Positions 54,925 to 64,000 of a stretch of 64,000 nt of DNA are shown here, piece by piece. This stretch comes from Niallia sp. FSL W8-0635 (GTDB taxonomy: Bacteria > Bacillota > Bacilli > Bacillales > Cytobacillaceae): contig NZ_JBBOYD010000001.1 of the NCBI RefSeq assembly GCF_038007965.1, positions 2,954,501-3,018,500 of the forward strand. Reading direction: 5' to 3'. Under the pieces are notes generated by a model. It searched no databases. It had not been told where the DNA came from and saw only the letters and a program-made list of their open reading frames with translations. Within the stretch, counting starts at the first letter, position 1, and each line of letters opens with the position of its first letter. The position numbers were made by a program, and so were the translations under genes.

Positions 54925-56991
54925 TTACTTTACAATTATCTCGTTGACACTTGCAAATCCTTTAATATATACAGCTATTTCTGCCATCATATTTAAGCGA
55001 TTTGCTTTAATCTTATCATCTTCAGCCATTACCATTGTATGGTCAAAGTAAGCTGAAATCACATCTTTCAAGGAGAATAATAAATCGAAATATTCTTCCT
55101 CACTTACCTCTTTATTGATTTTTTCCTTAACTGCTATAAAGCTATTATATAGATTACTTTCATACTCGTTTTCAAATAAAGTGGGCTCCACAGAAGAAAT
55201 TGTTTCGGCTTTATTGGATATATTAATGATTCTGCTTAAGGATTCTATCCCTTCTTTAAAATCAATATTTTCTTTGCGAGTATCTAGTACTTTTGCTTTT
55301 CTTAAAATACTTGCGGCCCCACCTATTTTTTCTGCTAGTATCGCTTCGATTATATCATAGCGAATACCTTCTTCTTGTAAAATATGCTTAACACGTAATT
55401 TAAAGAATGAAAGAACAGAATCAACTAGCTCTATTCCTGCAACTTTTGCTGAATCAGACATTTCCTTAATCGTAATCTCAGCTAACTGTTCAATTGAAAT
55501 ACTCCAATTTTTATCGATTAACGTTTGTACAATTCCTGTTGCCTGTCTTCTTAATGCATAAGGGTCTTGTGATCCCGTAGGAACCATTCCAATACTAAAG
55601 AATGATACAATCGTATCCAGTTTTTCCGCAAGTGCTAGGACAGCACCGATATTACTAGCAGCTGTTTCATCCTCAGCATGACGTGGCATATAATGTTCAT
55701 TTATCGCAGTTGCAACCGCCTTTTTCTCTCCTTTTTGCAATGCATAACGTTCCCCCATTAATCCTTGTAGCTCAGGGAATTCATACACCATATTTGTAAC
55801 AAGATCAAACTTAGCGATTTGTGCTGCTCTATCAACATCCTGTGTCTCTTCTGCTGATAAATGTAATTGCTCAGCCAACTTTGCAGCGATTGCTCGTACT
55901 CGAGCTACTTTCGCCGCTAAAGTACCAATTTCTTCATGATAAACGATTGCTTCTAACTTTTTAAGCAGTTCATCAATCACTAATTTTTGGTCTTCTTTAT
56001 AGAAGAATGCTGCATCTGCAAGTCGAGCTCTTAATACTTTTTCATTTCCTTTTGCAACTTTGTCTAAGTGCTGATGATCACCATTACGAACAGTGACAAA
56101 GAACGGAAGTAGCTTACCATCCTTTGATTTCACTGGGAAATAGCGCTGATGTTCCTTCATACTTGTTATTAATACTTCTGTTGGTAGTTCTAAAAATGCC
56201 TCTTCAAAAGTACCGTATAAAGCTGTTGGATATTCAACTAAATTGGTAACTTCTTCTAATAAATCTTCATCAATTGGAATAATCCAATTGTTTTCTTCTT
56301 CTAATTTTTTTATTTGAGAAACAATTGCTTCCTTTCGATCGGTTGCATTAACCATTACGAACTGCCCCAACATTTCCTTTTCATAATTAGAAGGATTATT
56401 AAAGATAATTTCCCCACCAAGAAAACGATGACCAAGTGACTTATTAGATGTTTCAACATTAGTAATCGAGAACTTAATAATTTCTTCTCCGAATAATGCG
56501 ATCAACCATTTAATTGGACGAATGTAACGTAAATCATTATTAGCCCATCGCATGTTTTTTGGGAAAGATAAGCTTAAGATTAATTCTTTTAATTCTGGTA
56601 GTAGCTCACTAGTTTGTTTTCCTTCAATAAACTTTTTAACATGAGCATATTCAACACCTTTTATTTCTTTAAAATAAATGTCATCTACTGTTAAACCATG
56701 GCCTCTTGTAAAACCAGCAGCAGCTTTAGACCATTCACCAGCTTCATTTTGTGCAATTCGTTTAGCAGGACCTTTCGCTTCTTCTTCCATATCTTGTTGG
56801 GATTCATCTAATCCAGTAACAAGAAGCGCCAATCTGCGAGGAGATGAAAATGCCTGAACAGAAGCATAACCTAATTGTTTCTCTGTAAGCCATGCCTCCA
56901 TTTTATCCTTCAGTGTACTAATACTAGTAGTGATAAAACGTGCTGGCATTTCTTCTAAACCAATCTCCAATAATAAATCTCTTTTATTCAT
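54925..56991 (-). CDS. glyS: Glycyl-tRNA synthetase beta subunit
   Basis: 688 residues: [20 protein letters not shown] at the N-terminus, HAD-like and anticodon-binding regions later ([37 protein letters not shown]). Partner of the alpha subunit in the bacterial alpha2beta2 enzyme. Its start overlaps glyQ by 8 bp. Confidence 0.96.
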   Translation of the reverse strand: MNKRDLLLEIGLEEMPARFITTSISTLKDKMEAWLTEKQLGYASVQAFSSPRRLALLVTGLDESQQDMEEEAKGPAKRIAQNEAGEWSKAAAGFTRGHGLTVDDIYFKEIKGVEYAHVKKFIEGKQTSELLPELKELILSLSFPKNMRWANNDLRYIRPIKWLIALFGEEIIKFSITNVETSNKSLGHRFLGGEIIFNNPSNYEKEMLGQFVMVNATDRKEAIVSQIKKLEEENNWIIPIDEDLLEEVTNLVEYPTALYGTFEEAFLELPTEVLITSMKEHQRYFPVKSKDGKLLPFFVTVRNGDHQHLDKVAKGNEKVLRARLADAAFFYKEDQKLVIDELLKKLEAIVYHEEIGTLAAKVARVRAIAAKLAEQLHLSAEETQDVDRAAQIAKFDLVTNMVYEFPELQGLMGERYALQKGEKKAVATAINEHYMPRHAEDETAASNIGAVLALAEKLDTIVSFFSIGMVPTGSQDPYALRRQATGIVQTLIDKNWSISIEQLAEITIKEMSDSAKVAGIELVDSVLSFFKLRVKHILQEEGIRYDIIEAILAEKIGGAASILRKAKVLDTRKENIDFKEGIESLSRIINISNKAETISSVEPTLFENEYESNLYNSFIAVKEKINKEVSEEEYFDLLFSLKDVISAYFDHTMVMAEDDKIKANRLNMMAEIAVYIKGFASVNEIIVK

Positions 56992-57874
56992 GGCTTTCTC
57001 CCTCCTTGCTTTTTAAAATTGGGAATCCTAATTTTTCTCTTTCTTCATAGAATGTTTTTGCAACTTTACGCGCTAAATTTCTACATCTTCCAATATACCC
57101 TGTTCTTTCTGTAACAGAGATTGCTCCTTTAGCATCCAACAAATTGAATACGTGAGAGCATTTCAATACATAGTCATATGCAGGGTGTACTAGCCCTTCG
57201 TCCATTTGTCTATGTGCCTCTTTTTCATAAATAGAGAAAAGGTTAAACAGCATATCTGTATCAGACGTTTCAAATGTATATTTACTATGCTCAAATTCTG
57301 GCTGATAAAAAATATCTTTTATGGTGAAACCTTCTGTCCATTCTAAATCAAAAACATTTTCTTTATCCTGAATATAAGATGCTAGTCGCTCAATCCCGTA
57401 TGTTATTTCAACAGATACTGGCTTACACTCAATACCACCAACTTGTTGGAAATACGTAAATTGGGTAATTTCCATTCCATCAAGCCATACTTCCCATCCA
57501 AGGCCTGCACAGCCTAAAGAAGGGTTTTCCCAGTTGTCCTCTACAAATCGTATATCATGCTCCAATGGGTTAATTCCTAACGCTCTTAAAGAATCTAAGT
57601 ATAGTTCTTGAATGTTATCTGGTGATGGCTTCATGATTACTTGAAATTGATGATGCTGATATAAACGGTTTGGATTTTCGCCATATCTTCCATCAGCAGG
57701 TCTTCTAGATGGCTCTACATATGCCACATTCCATGGTTCTGGACCAATTGCTCTTAAAAATGTGTACGGGCTCATCGTCCCTGCGCCTTTTTCAACATCA
57801 TATGCCTGCATCAAAATGCAGCCATAATCAGACCAATGTTTTTGCAATGTTAAAATCATGTTTTGAATATTCAT
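56984..57874 (-). CDS. glyQ: Glycyl-tRNA synthetase alpha subunit
   Basis: 296-residue class II catalytic subunit: [46 protein letters not shown] (motif 2 region) and [14 protein letters not shown]. Charges tRNA-Gly together with GlyS. Transcription is controlled by the T-box leader immediately upstream. Confidence 0.97.
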   Translation of the reverse strand: MNIQNMILTLQKHWSDYGCILMQAYDVEKGAGTMSPYTFLRAIGPEPWNVAYVEPSRRPADGRYGENPNRLYQHHQFQVIMKPSPDNIQELYLDSLRALGINPLEHDIRFVEDNWENPSLGCAGLGWEVWLDGMEITQFTYFQQVGGIECKPVSVEITYGIERLASYIQDKENVFDLEWTEGFTIKDIFYQPEFEHSKYTFETSDTDMLFNLFSIYEKEAHRQMDEGLVHPAYDYVLKCSHVFNLLDAKGAISVTERTGYIGRCRNLARKVAKTFYEEREKLGFPILKSKEGESHE

Positions 57875-57952
57875 TGCCTTTCCTACACCTCCGAGTTATT
57901 AAAACGTTATTCAGCATAGATTTTTATGTAGAGTTCATTCTTTTAAAAACGC

Positions 57953-58165
57953 AAAAAAACTCTCATCCCTATGCCAAATATTTTTTGACATAGGGACGAG
58001 AGTTAACCCGCGGTTCCACCCTATTTGCTGTATATATACAGCCACTTTCATACGCAGTTGCTCCAAGAACGCCTTCCTTAATGCTCATGCACTTGGCTTC
58101 CACTATCCCAAGCTCGCTTTTCACGAGGAAATTAAGTACTACTTTCTTTTCAACGCAACACCTTT
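57953..58165 (-). promoter_or_regulatory. Glycine T-box riboswitch of glyQS
   Basis: On the minus strand the T-box sequence AGGGTGGAACCGCG lies at 58022-58009. It is followed by a terminator stem CTCTCGTCCCTATG / CATAGGGATGAGAG (58002-57959) and T7. The upstream Stem I contains GAAGGCGTTCTTGG, aligned with GAAAGGCATTCTTG of the B. subtilis glyQS leader, giving specifier GGC (Gly). Uncharged tRNA-Gly would stabilise the antiterminator. Confidence 0.93.
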
Positions 58166-58175
58166 ATTTACATGA

Positions 58176-58204
58176 ATAATATCGAAAAAAAAATAAGTTG
58201 TCAA
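58176..58204 (-). promoter_or_regulatory. SigA promoter of glyQS
   Basis: On the minus strand consensus TTGACA (58204-58199), a 17-bp spacer and TATTAT (58181-58176), just upstream of the T-box leader. Confidence 0.88.
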
Positions 58205-58261
58205 CCTTACTAAACCTATTTTCTAACTGAAACGTTCGCTAACAGTGATGCATTATTTATC

Positions 58262-59023
58262 TTATGTAAAAGCGTCTCCTAAATTCTTCATTGATTGAAT
58301 AAATTTTTTCGATTTCAAAAACAAACCGGAATACTCTTCATAATAAGCATCAATTATCATACTAAGCTCTTTCTTCGTTGAATCTTTCACAGAAATACTT
58401 CCTAGGCGGGAAATATCCATATAATAAAAAATACGGAGAAGCTTTACAGTAGCCTGTGAAATTTTATGGTGGTAAGGGTCCTTCTCCAAGCATTGATGGC
58501 AAATCAATCCCCCTTCTCGTATGGAAAAAGAAAAATGCCCCTCTGTTGAGCCACAAAAAGCACAACGGTCTAATACTGGATATAACCCTAAGCTATTTAA
58601 CATTTTTAATTCATAAATGTTAACCAATATTTCCGGATCATATTCTTCATTCATATAATTTAACGTTTGAAATAATAATTCAAACTGATACGGATTCGGC
58701 TTTTTTTCATCTGTGCATTTATCTGTAAGCTCTACTATATAACTAGCATATGCAGTAAGAAAAATATCCTCTTTTAACCCTCGCATGCTAGAAATAATAT
58801 CCCCTTGCTGTAAAAGTCCTAGACCACTACTCCGTTGGACGAGAAAATAACCATAGACAAAAGGTTGGGTTACAGCAGAAAGCCTACTGTTTGGCTTTTT
58901 TGCACCTCTGGCCATTACCCCAACCTTTCCCCATTCTCTCGTATAGAGGGTTACTATTTTATTGGATTCACCATAATCAATTGATCTAATAACAATTCCT
59001 TCACACTTTTCCAGCATCTTCAT
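58262..59023 (-). CDS. recO: RecO, recombination mediator
   Basis: 253 residues: N-terminal OB fold ([27 protein letters not shown]), helical middle, and a zinc-finger cluster [14 protein letters not shown]...CHQC (about 150-180). Loads RecA with RecR onto SSB-coated DNA in the RecFOR pathway. ATG 59023 or the second ATG 59017 could be used; AAGGGATGG is the ribosome site. Confidence 0.94.
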   Translation of the reverse strand: MKMLEKCEGIVIRSIDYGESNKIVTLYTREWGKVGVMARGAKKPNSRLSAVTQPFVYGYFLVQRSSGLGLLQQGDIISSMRGLKEDIFLTAYASYIVELTDKCTDEKKPNPYQFELLFQTLNYMNEEYDPEILVNIYELKMLNSLGLYPVLDRCAFCGSTEGHFSFSIREGGLICHQCLEKDPYHHKISQATVKLLRIFYYMDISRLGSISVKDSTKKELSMIIDAYYEEYSGLFLKSKKFIQSMKNLGDAFT

Positions 59024-59050
59024 TCACCATCCCTTACTATAGAGACAGTG

Positions 59051-59194
59051 CTATGAGATCGGATAATCAAGTTCTGCTAGTTCCTCCTCGTGCATTCCTG
59101 GTATTTCATGATTAGCCTTTTCTAATTCTTTAAAGAGTAGATAAGTATCAATGTTACCTGTTTGGGAAAAAACTTTCCAGGTAAAGTCTAACAT
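59051..59194 (-). CDS. yqzL: YqzL small protein
   Basis: 47 residues, MLDFTWKVFSQTGNIDTYLL and ending LDYPIS, read directly on the minus strand; AAAGGTGGGG precedes the ATG. It is the conserved short gene between era and recO in bacilli. Function unknown. Confidence 0.88.
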   Translation of the reverse strand: MLDFTWKVFSQTGNIDTYLLFKELEKANHEIPGMHEEELAELDYPIS

Positions 59195-59389
59195 GTAAAA
59201 CCCCACCTTTCGATTTTTTACTAGCTGTTTACAACCTTAATCTTATCATAGCCTGTCTTTATAAAATCATGAGACGAAAATATTGTTAATTGATTGCATG
59301 TATAATTTTTAACCACCTATATATTTAAAAAAAGGCTTTTTTTCTCATCGTTAGTTGCTTTTATTAAACAACCTTAAATCCAAGTGAGA

Positions 59390-60704
<1,315 letters not shown>

Positions 60705-60873
60705 TCATTTCTTTTTAACTGTTTTTCATTCATTTCTATCAATTACAAATAGCTATTGAAAAGGTTATTCTTCTGTCCATTGGATTGTTCTGTAGACATT
60801 CTTCAACAAACTTTATTTTAAAATAATATTCTCACATGGTCCCTTTATAGTGCTGCAATTTACTTTAAAGAAA

Positions 60874-61082
60874 GGCTGTTTTCGTAAAGTTTGTTGCTAT
60901 TACCCGCAACCGGAATACACTTCGCTTTCCGTGGGGCTCGCGCTTAAGCCTCCTCAGCTTCGCCTCCGGGGTCTCAGACTGTCTCGCAATCCCCGTGGCG
61001 ACTACGTGTATTCCGGCTGCTCCATTACTTCAACTAACTCTTTTCTCCTATTGAAAAAACAATAATCTTTTAGAAAACAGCC
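60874..61082. mobile_element. MITE-like repeat, copy 4 of the core (third GGCTGTTT-bordered copy)
   Basis: A 209-bp element with ends GGCTGTTTTC / GAAAACAGCC (perfect over 10 bp) and a clean 8-bp direct repeat TAAAGAAA at 60866-60873 and 61083-61090. The core 60906-61020 starts GCAACCGGAATACAC and ends GTGTATTCCGGCTGC, with a compensating change (CTG to CGG on both arms). It lies in the otherwise gene-free 60696-61341 gap between cdd and dgkA. Confidence 0.88.
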
Positions 61083-61250
61083 TAAAGAAAAAAACCTTCG
61101 TTTTCAAACTTCAGTAACGATTAACCTATTTACTATGTACTGTCTTAAAATTATATACTAATTTATATATACAATAAAGAGGCAGAAGTCAGGAGTTCTA
61201 TTTAAAGTTTACAGCCCGTCGAGAACAAGCGTTTTAATACCGTTAAACCA

Positions 61251-61326
61251 AAAAGACTATCTGAAAAGCTAGACCCTAACGCAAAAAACTTTTTTTAGGT
61301 AGAGTGTCTAGTTTTTTCAGATAGCC
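61251..61326 (-). terminator. Large nested terminator of the dgkA operon
   Basis: Outer arms GACTATCTGAAAA / TTTTTTCAGATAGCC and inner CTAGAC / GTCTAG stems form a hairpin of about 75 nt, followed on the minus strand by TTTTTGG. It is 16 bp beyond the dgkA stop. Confidence 0.8.
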
Positions 61327-61341
61327 TACGATTACTTATAT

Positions 61342-61740
61342 TTACCCGCCTGTTATAGCTTCGACTATTTTCGGGATAAAAATGATTCCACCAATTACAA
61401 CAGAAAGAATCGCTGCAACAAATACAGCTCCTGCTGCAATATCCTTTGCCTCTTTTGCCAATGGATGATATTCACGGGTAACAAGATCCACTACACGTTC
61501 AACTGCTGTATTCACTAACTCCAGAGTAATTACTAAGCCAATACAGAACGAAATAAACATCCACTCTTGTTTAGAAAGATCATTTAAAACTCCTAATATA
61601 ATTACAAGAATGGAAATAACTAAGTGAATCTTTACATTTCTTTCTTGTTTAATAGCGGTTAATATTCCTAATATAGCTAAGCGGAAGGAGGATAATTGAC
61701 TATTCTTTCGAATTCTTTTATCTTTGTAATCCGAATTCAT
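61342..61740 (-). CDS. dgkA: Undecaprenol/diacylglycerol kinase (DgkA family)
   Basis: 132 residues, three transmembrane helices, catalytic region [14 protein letters not shown] and [15 protein letters not shown]. Gram-positive members phosphorylate undecaprenol to regenerate the lipid carrier for wall synthesis. The start overlaps ybeY by 23 bp. Confidence 0.94.
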   Translation of the reverse strand: MNSDYKDKRIRKNSQLSSFRLAILGILTAIKQERNVKIHLVISILVIILGVLNDLSKQEWMFISFCIGLVITLELVNTAVERVVDLVTREYHPLAKEAKDIAAGAVFVAAILSVVIGGIIFIPKIVEAITGG

Positions 61741-62188
61741 CTAAAATATCCTTTTGAAGAGTAAACATAACTTCTTCTTCTTCTTTTGTCATATGATCAT
61801 ACCCTAGTAAATGCAAGAACCCATGCACCGATAAAAATCCAAGCTCTCGCATATAAGAATGGCCATATTCCTTTGCTTGCTCCTCCGCTTTGTCAATGGA
61901 AATGACAATGTCCCCTAACATTCTTGGAAGCCCTTCACCAACTAATTGAATCTCCCCTTCTCCTAATTCCTCAAGCGCAAAAGAGATGACATCTGTCGGT
62001 TGATCCTTTTCTCTGTATTCCTTATTTATTTCTTGAATTTGCTCATTGTGAACAAAAGTGATGGACAGCTCAATTTCCCCTTCCAATTGTTGTTTCTCCG
62101 CAGCAAATTGAAGAAGGTCATGAATTTTGGTTATTTCACTTTCCTTTACTTTTTCCGTTTCATCAATAAAATCAATTTCTAAATTCAT
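61718..62188 (-). CDS. ybeY: YbeY (YqfG), rRNA maturation endoribonuclease
   Basis: 156 residues with the zinc motif [11 protein letters not shown] near the C-terminus and [10 protein letters not shown] in the middle. Needed for 16S rRNA 3' processing and 70S quality control. 12 bp after pgpH. Confidence 0.95.
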   Translation of the reverse strand: MNLEIDFIDETEKVKESEITKIHDLLQFAAEKQQLEGEIELSITFVHNEQIQEINKEYREKDQPTDVISFALEELGEGEIQLVGEGLPRMLGDIVISIDKAEEQAKEYGHSYMRELGFLSVHGFLHLLGYDHMTKEEEEVMFTLQKDILDEFGLQR

Positions 62189-62200
62189 ACTCTACTTCCT

Positions 62201-64000
62201 TTACTTTTTCATTTCTGGATATTCGATTCGTGAATGAAATATCCCTTTTAAAGTTTCACTCAATGTATTTCGAACAATTTCTAATTCCTTTAATGTTAAA
62301 TCACATTCGTCTAATTGTCCATCTTGCAACCGATCGGAAATAATATTTTTAATTAAAGAATCAATTTGAACCGTTGTTGGAGCATTTAAACTTCTAACAG
62401 CAGCCTCTACACTATCAGCAATTCCGATAATGGCTACTTCTCTTGTCTGTGCCTTTGGACCAGGATAGCGGTAATCACTTTCATTTACGTCACCACCCTT
62501 TTCTTTAGCCTTATAATAAAAATATTTTAATAAGGAAGTGCCATGATGCTGTTCTGCAATATCTACTATTTCTTTCGGTAATTTATATTTTCTTAACAAT
62601 TCCGCACCATCTGTCGCATGAGCAATAATAATATTTTTACTTGCTTGAGGTGGGATACGATCATGGGGATTTCCCATATTCATTTGATTTTCAATAAAGA
62701 AATGTGGTCTTTTTGTTTTGCCTATATCATGATAATAACAACCCACTCTCGCGAGTAAGCCATTAGCTCCAATCGCTTCACAGGCAGATTCAGCTAAATT
62801 TGCCACCATAACACTATGATGATACGTACCAGGTGCTTCGGTTAAAATCTTACGTAAGAGTGGATGATTTGGGTTTGATAGCTCAATTAGCTTGATTGTA
62901 GAAAGTACTCCAAAGCCAGTTTCTAGGAAGGGAAGAAACCCAATCGTCAAAACAGCAGAGCTTATTCCAGATATTACTGCCAACAAAATAAAAACACCAT
63001 ATTCTTTCGCTCCATAATGACCATTTTGTAAATACAATATTGCTAATATCGTCACTATATTGATGAAAGAGATAAAGAAGCCTGCGTAAAGAATATTGGT
63101 TCGTTGATTCCTTTTGTTTAAAAAGAGTATTCCCGCTAAACCACTGGCTATTATATATATACCCATTCCAACATTAAAAGTTCCTGCAACCCCTTCATTA
63201 AACATAATCATTCCACATATTGCAAGAATTATCGTCACCATAATGGCGGATTTTTCTTCCATTAATATTTTTATTAGCATTACTGCCATTGCCGCCGGAA
63301 AGATATAGCCTATCTCTGTATATTCAAATTGCTGAAATACACTTACTGTTTTCATCAGTAAGACGGTAACACTAATAATTAGAAAGAACATTAAATAGAA
63401 AGGAATATTTTTCTCTTTTTCCATTGCCGTTCTTCTGAATATATAAAAATATAATAAAGAAAGTATCGCCAAAATTATTATGCCTAAACCGATAAATGGT
63501 TGAATAGAATTATCGCTGTCTAACAATCCAACAAGCTCTAGCTGTCTGTGAATTTCTCGGCTAATTAGCTGCCCCTCTTCTACAAGAACTTGACCTTGAA
63601 GGACTCTGATCGGCTCCACGCTATCCACCGCTTGCTGACGCATTTCTTCCGTGGCAGTTGGATCGTAAAACTCATTTTGAATAATCGCAAATCTTCCTAG
63701 ATCAATACTTGCACTCTTTAAATCGGATGTTAAGCCGTCGTTAACCTTTAAAATATCCTCCACTCTTTTTTTAGCATTTTCTACTTCATCGGATGGAATC
63801 TTTCCATTCATCACTGTATGTATCGCAGTCACTGTTATATCTTTGGCTATTTCTAATTGATCTTCAGAATAAGGGATAAGGGATTTTAAAGAACGATCCA
63901 TAATTCCGTTCGTCACTTCATTTGTCAACTTTCCTTTTAATAATTCGAGCTTTTCATCCACAGATGGCTCCTCTATTGACTCCTGATCCTTATCATCCTC
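62201..64000 (-). CDS. pgpH: PgpH (YqfF), membrane cyclic-di-AMP phosphodiesterase, N-terminus beyond window
   Basis: C-terminal 599 residues; the frame stays open to base 64000, so the start and first helix are missing. Layout: extracytoplasmic 7TMR-HDED domain (to about 63540), seven transmembrane helices, and a cytosolic HD domain with YHHSVMVANLAE, YYHDIGK and EQHHG. Hydrolyses c-di-AMP to pApA. A GTG at 63961 is internal and not the start. Confidence 0.93.
   Translation of the reverse strand, partial: EDDKDQESIEEPSVDEKLELLKGKLTNEVTNGIMDRSLKSLIPYSEDQLEIAKDITVTAIHTVMNGKIPSDEVENAKKRVEDILKVNDGLTSDLKSASIDLGRFAIIQNEFYDPTATEEMRQQAVDSVEPIRVLQGQVLVEEGQLISREIHRQLELVGLLDSDNSIQPFIGLGIIILAILSLLYFYIFRRTAMEKEKNIPFYLMFFLIISVTVLLMKTVSVFQQFEYTEIGYIFPAAMAVMLIKILMEEKSAIMVTIILAICGMIMFNEGVAGTFNVGMGIYIIASGLAGILFLNKRNQRTNILYAGFFISFINIVTILAILYLQNGHYGAKEYGVFILLAVISGISSAVLTIGFLPFLETGFGVLSTIKLIELSNPNHPLLRKILTEAPGTYHHSVMVANLAESACEAIGANGLLARVGCYYHDIGKTKRPHFFIENQMNMGNPHDRIPPQASKNIIIAHATDGAELLRKYKLPKEIVDIAEQHHGTSLLKYFYYKAKEKGGDVNESDYRYPGPKAQTREVAIIGIADSVEAAVRSLNAPTTVQIDSLIKNIISDRLQDGQLDECDLTLKELEIVRNTLSETLKGIFHSRIEYPEMKK

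Noticed and set aside
63959..63961. GTG as the start of pgpH
   Set aside because: The frame continues upstream to the window edge and the protein would lack its N-terminal membrane helix; treated as partial.

Overview
The window is a low-GC Gram-positive chromosome segment whose gene order closely follows the Bacillus subtilis comGA-to-yqfF interval: comGB/comGA, yqgX-V-U-T-S, glcK-yqgQ-gluP, yqgN-rpmG, pst genes, pbpA-yqgE-sodA, yqgC-yqgB, yqfZ-ispG-yqfX-yqfW-zur-yqfT-nfo-cshB-yqfQ-ispH-yqfO-trmK, sigA-dnaG-yqxD, ppsR-ccpN, glyS-glyQ, recO-yqzL-era-cdd-dgkA-ybeY-pgpH. The protein sequences and Shine-Dalgarno sites point to a member of the Bacillaceae outside the B. subtilis group (a Niallia- or Cytobacillus-like organism is possible, but this cannot be fixed from one window). 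No prophage, CRISPR array or full insertion sequence is visible.

Layout. 1-1.4 kb: start of the competence pseudopilus operon. 1.6-3.8 kb: tRNA-Gln, a zinc/cadmium exporter with a CzrA-type operator, and a cysteine-bearing winged-helix regulator. 4-14.2 kb: yqgX/V/U/T/S envelope and metabolic genes, then gluP and yqgQ-glcK. 14.5-20.3 kb: small membrane protein, DUF92 protein, 5-formyl-THF cyclo-ligase, L33, and an accessory three-gene polysaccharide cluster (DUF4912, GH57-like/GT4 fusion, unknown). 20.8-26.8 kb: two small membrane proteins, a composite repeat element, and a complete PHO-boxed pstSCAB-phoU operon. 27-38 kb: tandem class B PBPs, MFS transporter, MnSOD, an Fnr-type Fe-S regulator, yqgC/yqgB and a chemoreceptor. 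38-54.7 kb: housekeeping block (isoprenoid ispG/ispH, zur, nfo, cshB, trmK, sigA, dnaG, ccpN). 54.9-64 kb: T-box controlled glyQS, recO, era, cdd, undecaprenol kinase, ybeY and pgpH (cut by the window end).

Main departures from the B. subtilis plan: a single pstB followed by phoU instead of two pstB genes; a tandem pbpA duplication; a GH57-GT4/DUF4912 cluster near the position of B. subtilis yqgM/yqgL; fnr beside sodA; no cccA between trmK and sigA, where an unrelated membrane protein sits; and a ccpN gene whose reading frame has no canonical start codon.

The most unusual DNA structure is a family of roughly 200-bp miniature transposable elements. Three copies share about 25-bp imperfect terminal inverted repeats (GGCTGTTT...AAACAGCC), two of them with perfect 8-bp direct repeats at their borders and the third with 7 of 8, and each carries a GC-rich palindromic core of about 115 bp. 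The same core appears a fourth time inside a differently bordered 436-bp element (AAGGCTGGGACA ends), so the core behaves like a module shared between two element frameworks.
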